NCBI GenBank assembly: GCA_030748415.1
Contig: JASMMA010000011.1
Coordinates: forward strand, 5,785 to 68,845
Origin: Planctomycetota bacterium
GTDB lineage: Bacteria; Planctomycetota; UBA1135
DNA: 63,061 bases
Direction of reading: 5' to 3'
Shown here: piece after piece, positions 63,013-63,061 of the stretch
Layout: every line of letters begins with the position of its first letter
Position numbering within the stretch: position 1 is the first letter of the stretch
Notes under the pieces: generated by a model
The model's database searches: none
What the model saw: the letters and a program-made list of their open reading frames with translations, nothing else
What the model was told of the DNA's origin: nothing
Program-made: the position numbers and the translations under genes

Positions 63013-63061
63013 ACCCCTGCTGGAATTCCGAGCAGTATTCCGTCCAGGATTTCCATCGCTT
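63009..63061 (-). CDS. C-terminal end of an unidentified gene (partial)
   Basis: On the minus strand a frame open to the window edge ends AMEILDGILLGIPAGV and TAA. Its stop interlocks in 4 bp (TTAA) with the stop of the gene on the plus strand, the same geometry as four other convergent pairs here. The sixteen visible residues are too few to name the protein. Confidence 0.5.
   Translation of the reverse strand, partial: AMEILDGILLGIPAGV

Noticed and set aside
1-63061. CRISPR arrays, tRNA/rRNA genes, insertion sequences, phage genes
   Set aside because: No repeat-spacer pattern, cloverleaf, transposase or phage motif was seen while reading both strands.

Overview
The window reads as one contiguous stretch of bacterial chromosome from a Gram-negative (diderm) organism with a very compact genome. 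The diderm reading rests on several lipoproteins, a YidC with a large periplasmic domain, a SurA-type prolyl isomerase and a beta-barrel-like lipoprotein. The ECF sigma factor next to an anti-sigma/VWA fusion, a Rho with an Arg-rich leader, McsB, a Gld-type ABC exporter with DUF4340, HEAT and degenerate peptidase secreted proteins, and the near absence of Shine-Dalgarno sequences fit a planctomycete-like bacterium best. That is inference: there is no rRNA or ribosomal protein gene here to prove it. I see no tRNA, rRNA, IS element, prophage or CRISPR array, and no gene-free stretch longer than about 210 bp.

Layout: 1-5945 (+) end of an ECF sigma factor, anti-sigma/VWA protein, SH3-type exported protein, CstA. 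6158-11720 (+) rho followed by a four-gene Gld-type ABC exporter locus. 11717-15252 (-) pyruvate:ferredoxin oxidoreductase split into two chains. 15348-18363 (+) guaB-guaA. 18376-23845 (-) a three-subunit molybdenum hydroxylase resembling 4-hydroxybenzoyl-CoA reductase plus an EAL phosphodiesterase. 23894-27252 (+) unknown membrane protein, comF, larC, gluQRS. 27188-29751 (-) alpha-toroid protein, coiled-coil lipoprotein, barrel-like lipoprotein. 29880-31753 (+) hisS-nadD. 31741-32679 (-) parvulin isomerase. 32720-42740 (+) phosphodiesterase, yidC, mnmE, nrdR, a degenerate NrdD-like protein, smc. 42737-43687 (-) glutaminyl-cyclase-like enzyme. 43686-47238 (+) PAP2 enzyme, OPT transporter, glycosyltransferase. 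47235-54621 (-) yycJ, moaA, HEAT lipoprotein, pentaheme cytochrome and an iron(III)-type ABC importer. 54725-59249 (+) aminotransferase, threonine aldolase, phosphomannomutase, arginase. 59246-60268 (-) K+ channel. 60308-63012 (+) mcsB and a degenerate peptidase-like exported protein. 63009-63061 (-) the C-terminus of an unidentified gene.

Two genome-wide habits stand out. First, a sigma70-type -10 hexamer (TACAAT, TAGAAT or close) lies only 5-9 nt before the start codon of at least eight transcription units, with no Shine-Dalgarno sequence, which is the signature of leaderless transcripts. Second, in five of eight convergent gene pairs the two stop codons interlock in exactly 4 bp (CTAA, TTAG or TTAA), and seven of eight overlap, leaving no room for intergenic terminators. 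Same-strand genes are mostly fused by ATGA, GTGA or TAATG junctions.

The most interesting single loci are the nrdR gene followed by an ATP-cone protein that keeps the NrdD fold but ends before the glycyl-radical domain; the molybdenum hydroxylase whose FAD subunit carries the four-cysteine insert of 4-hydroxybenzoyl-CoA reductase and which is linked to a c-di-GMP phosphodiesterase; and three inverted repeats placed as operators (upstream of nrdR, between futA-like and aminotransferase genes, and between a K+ channel gene and mcsB).
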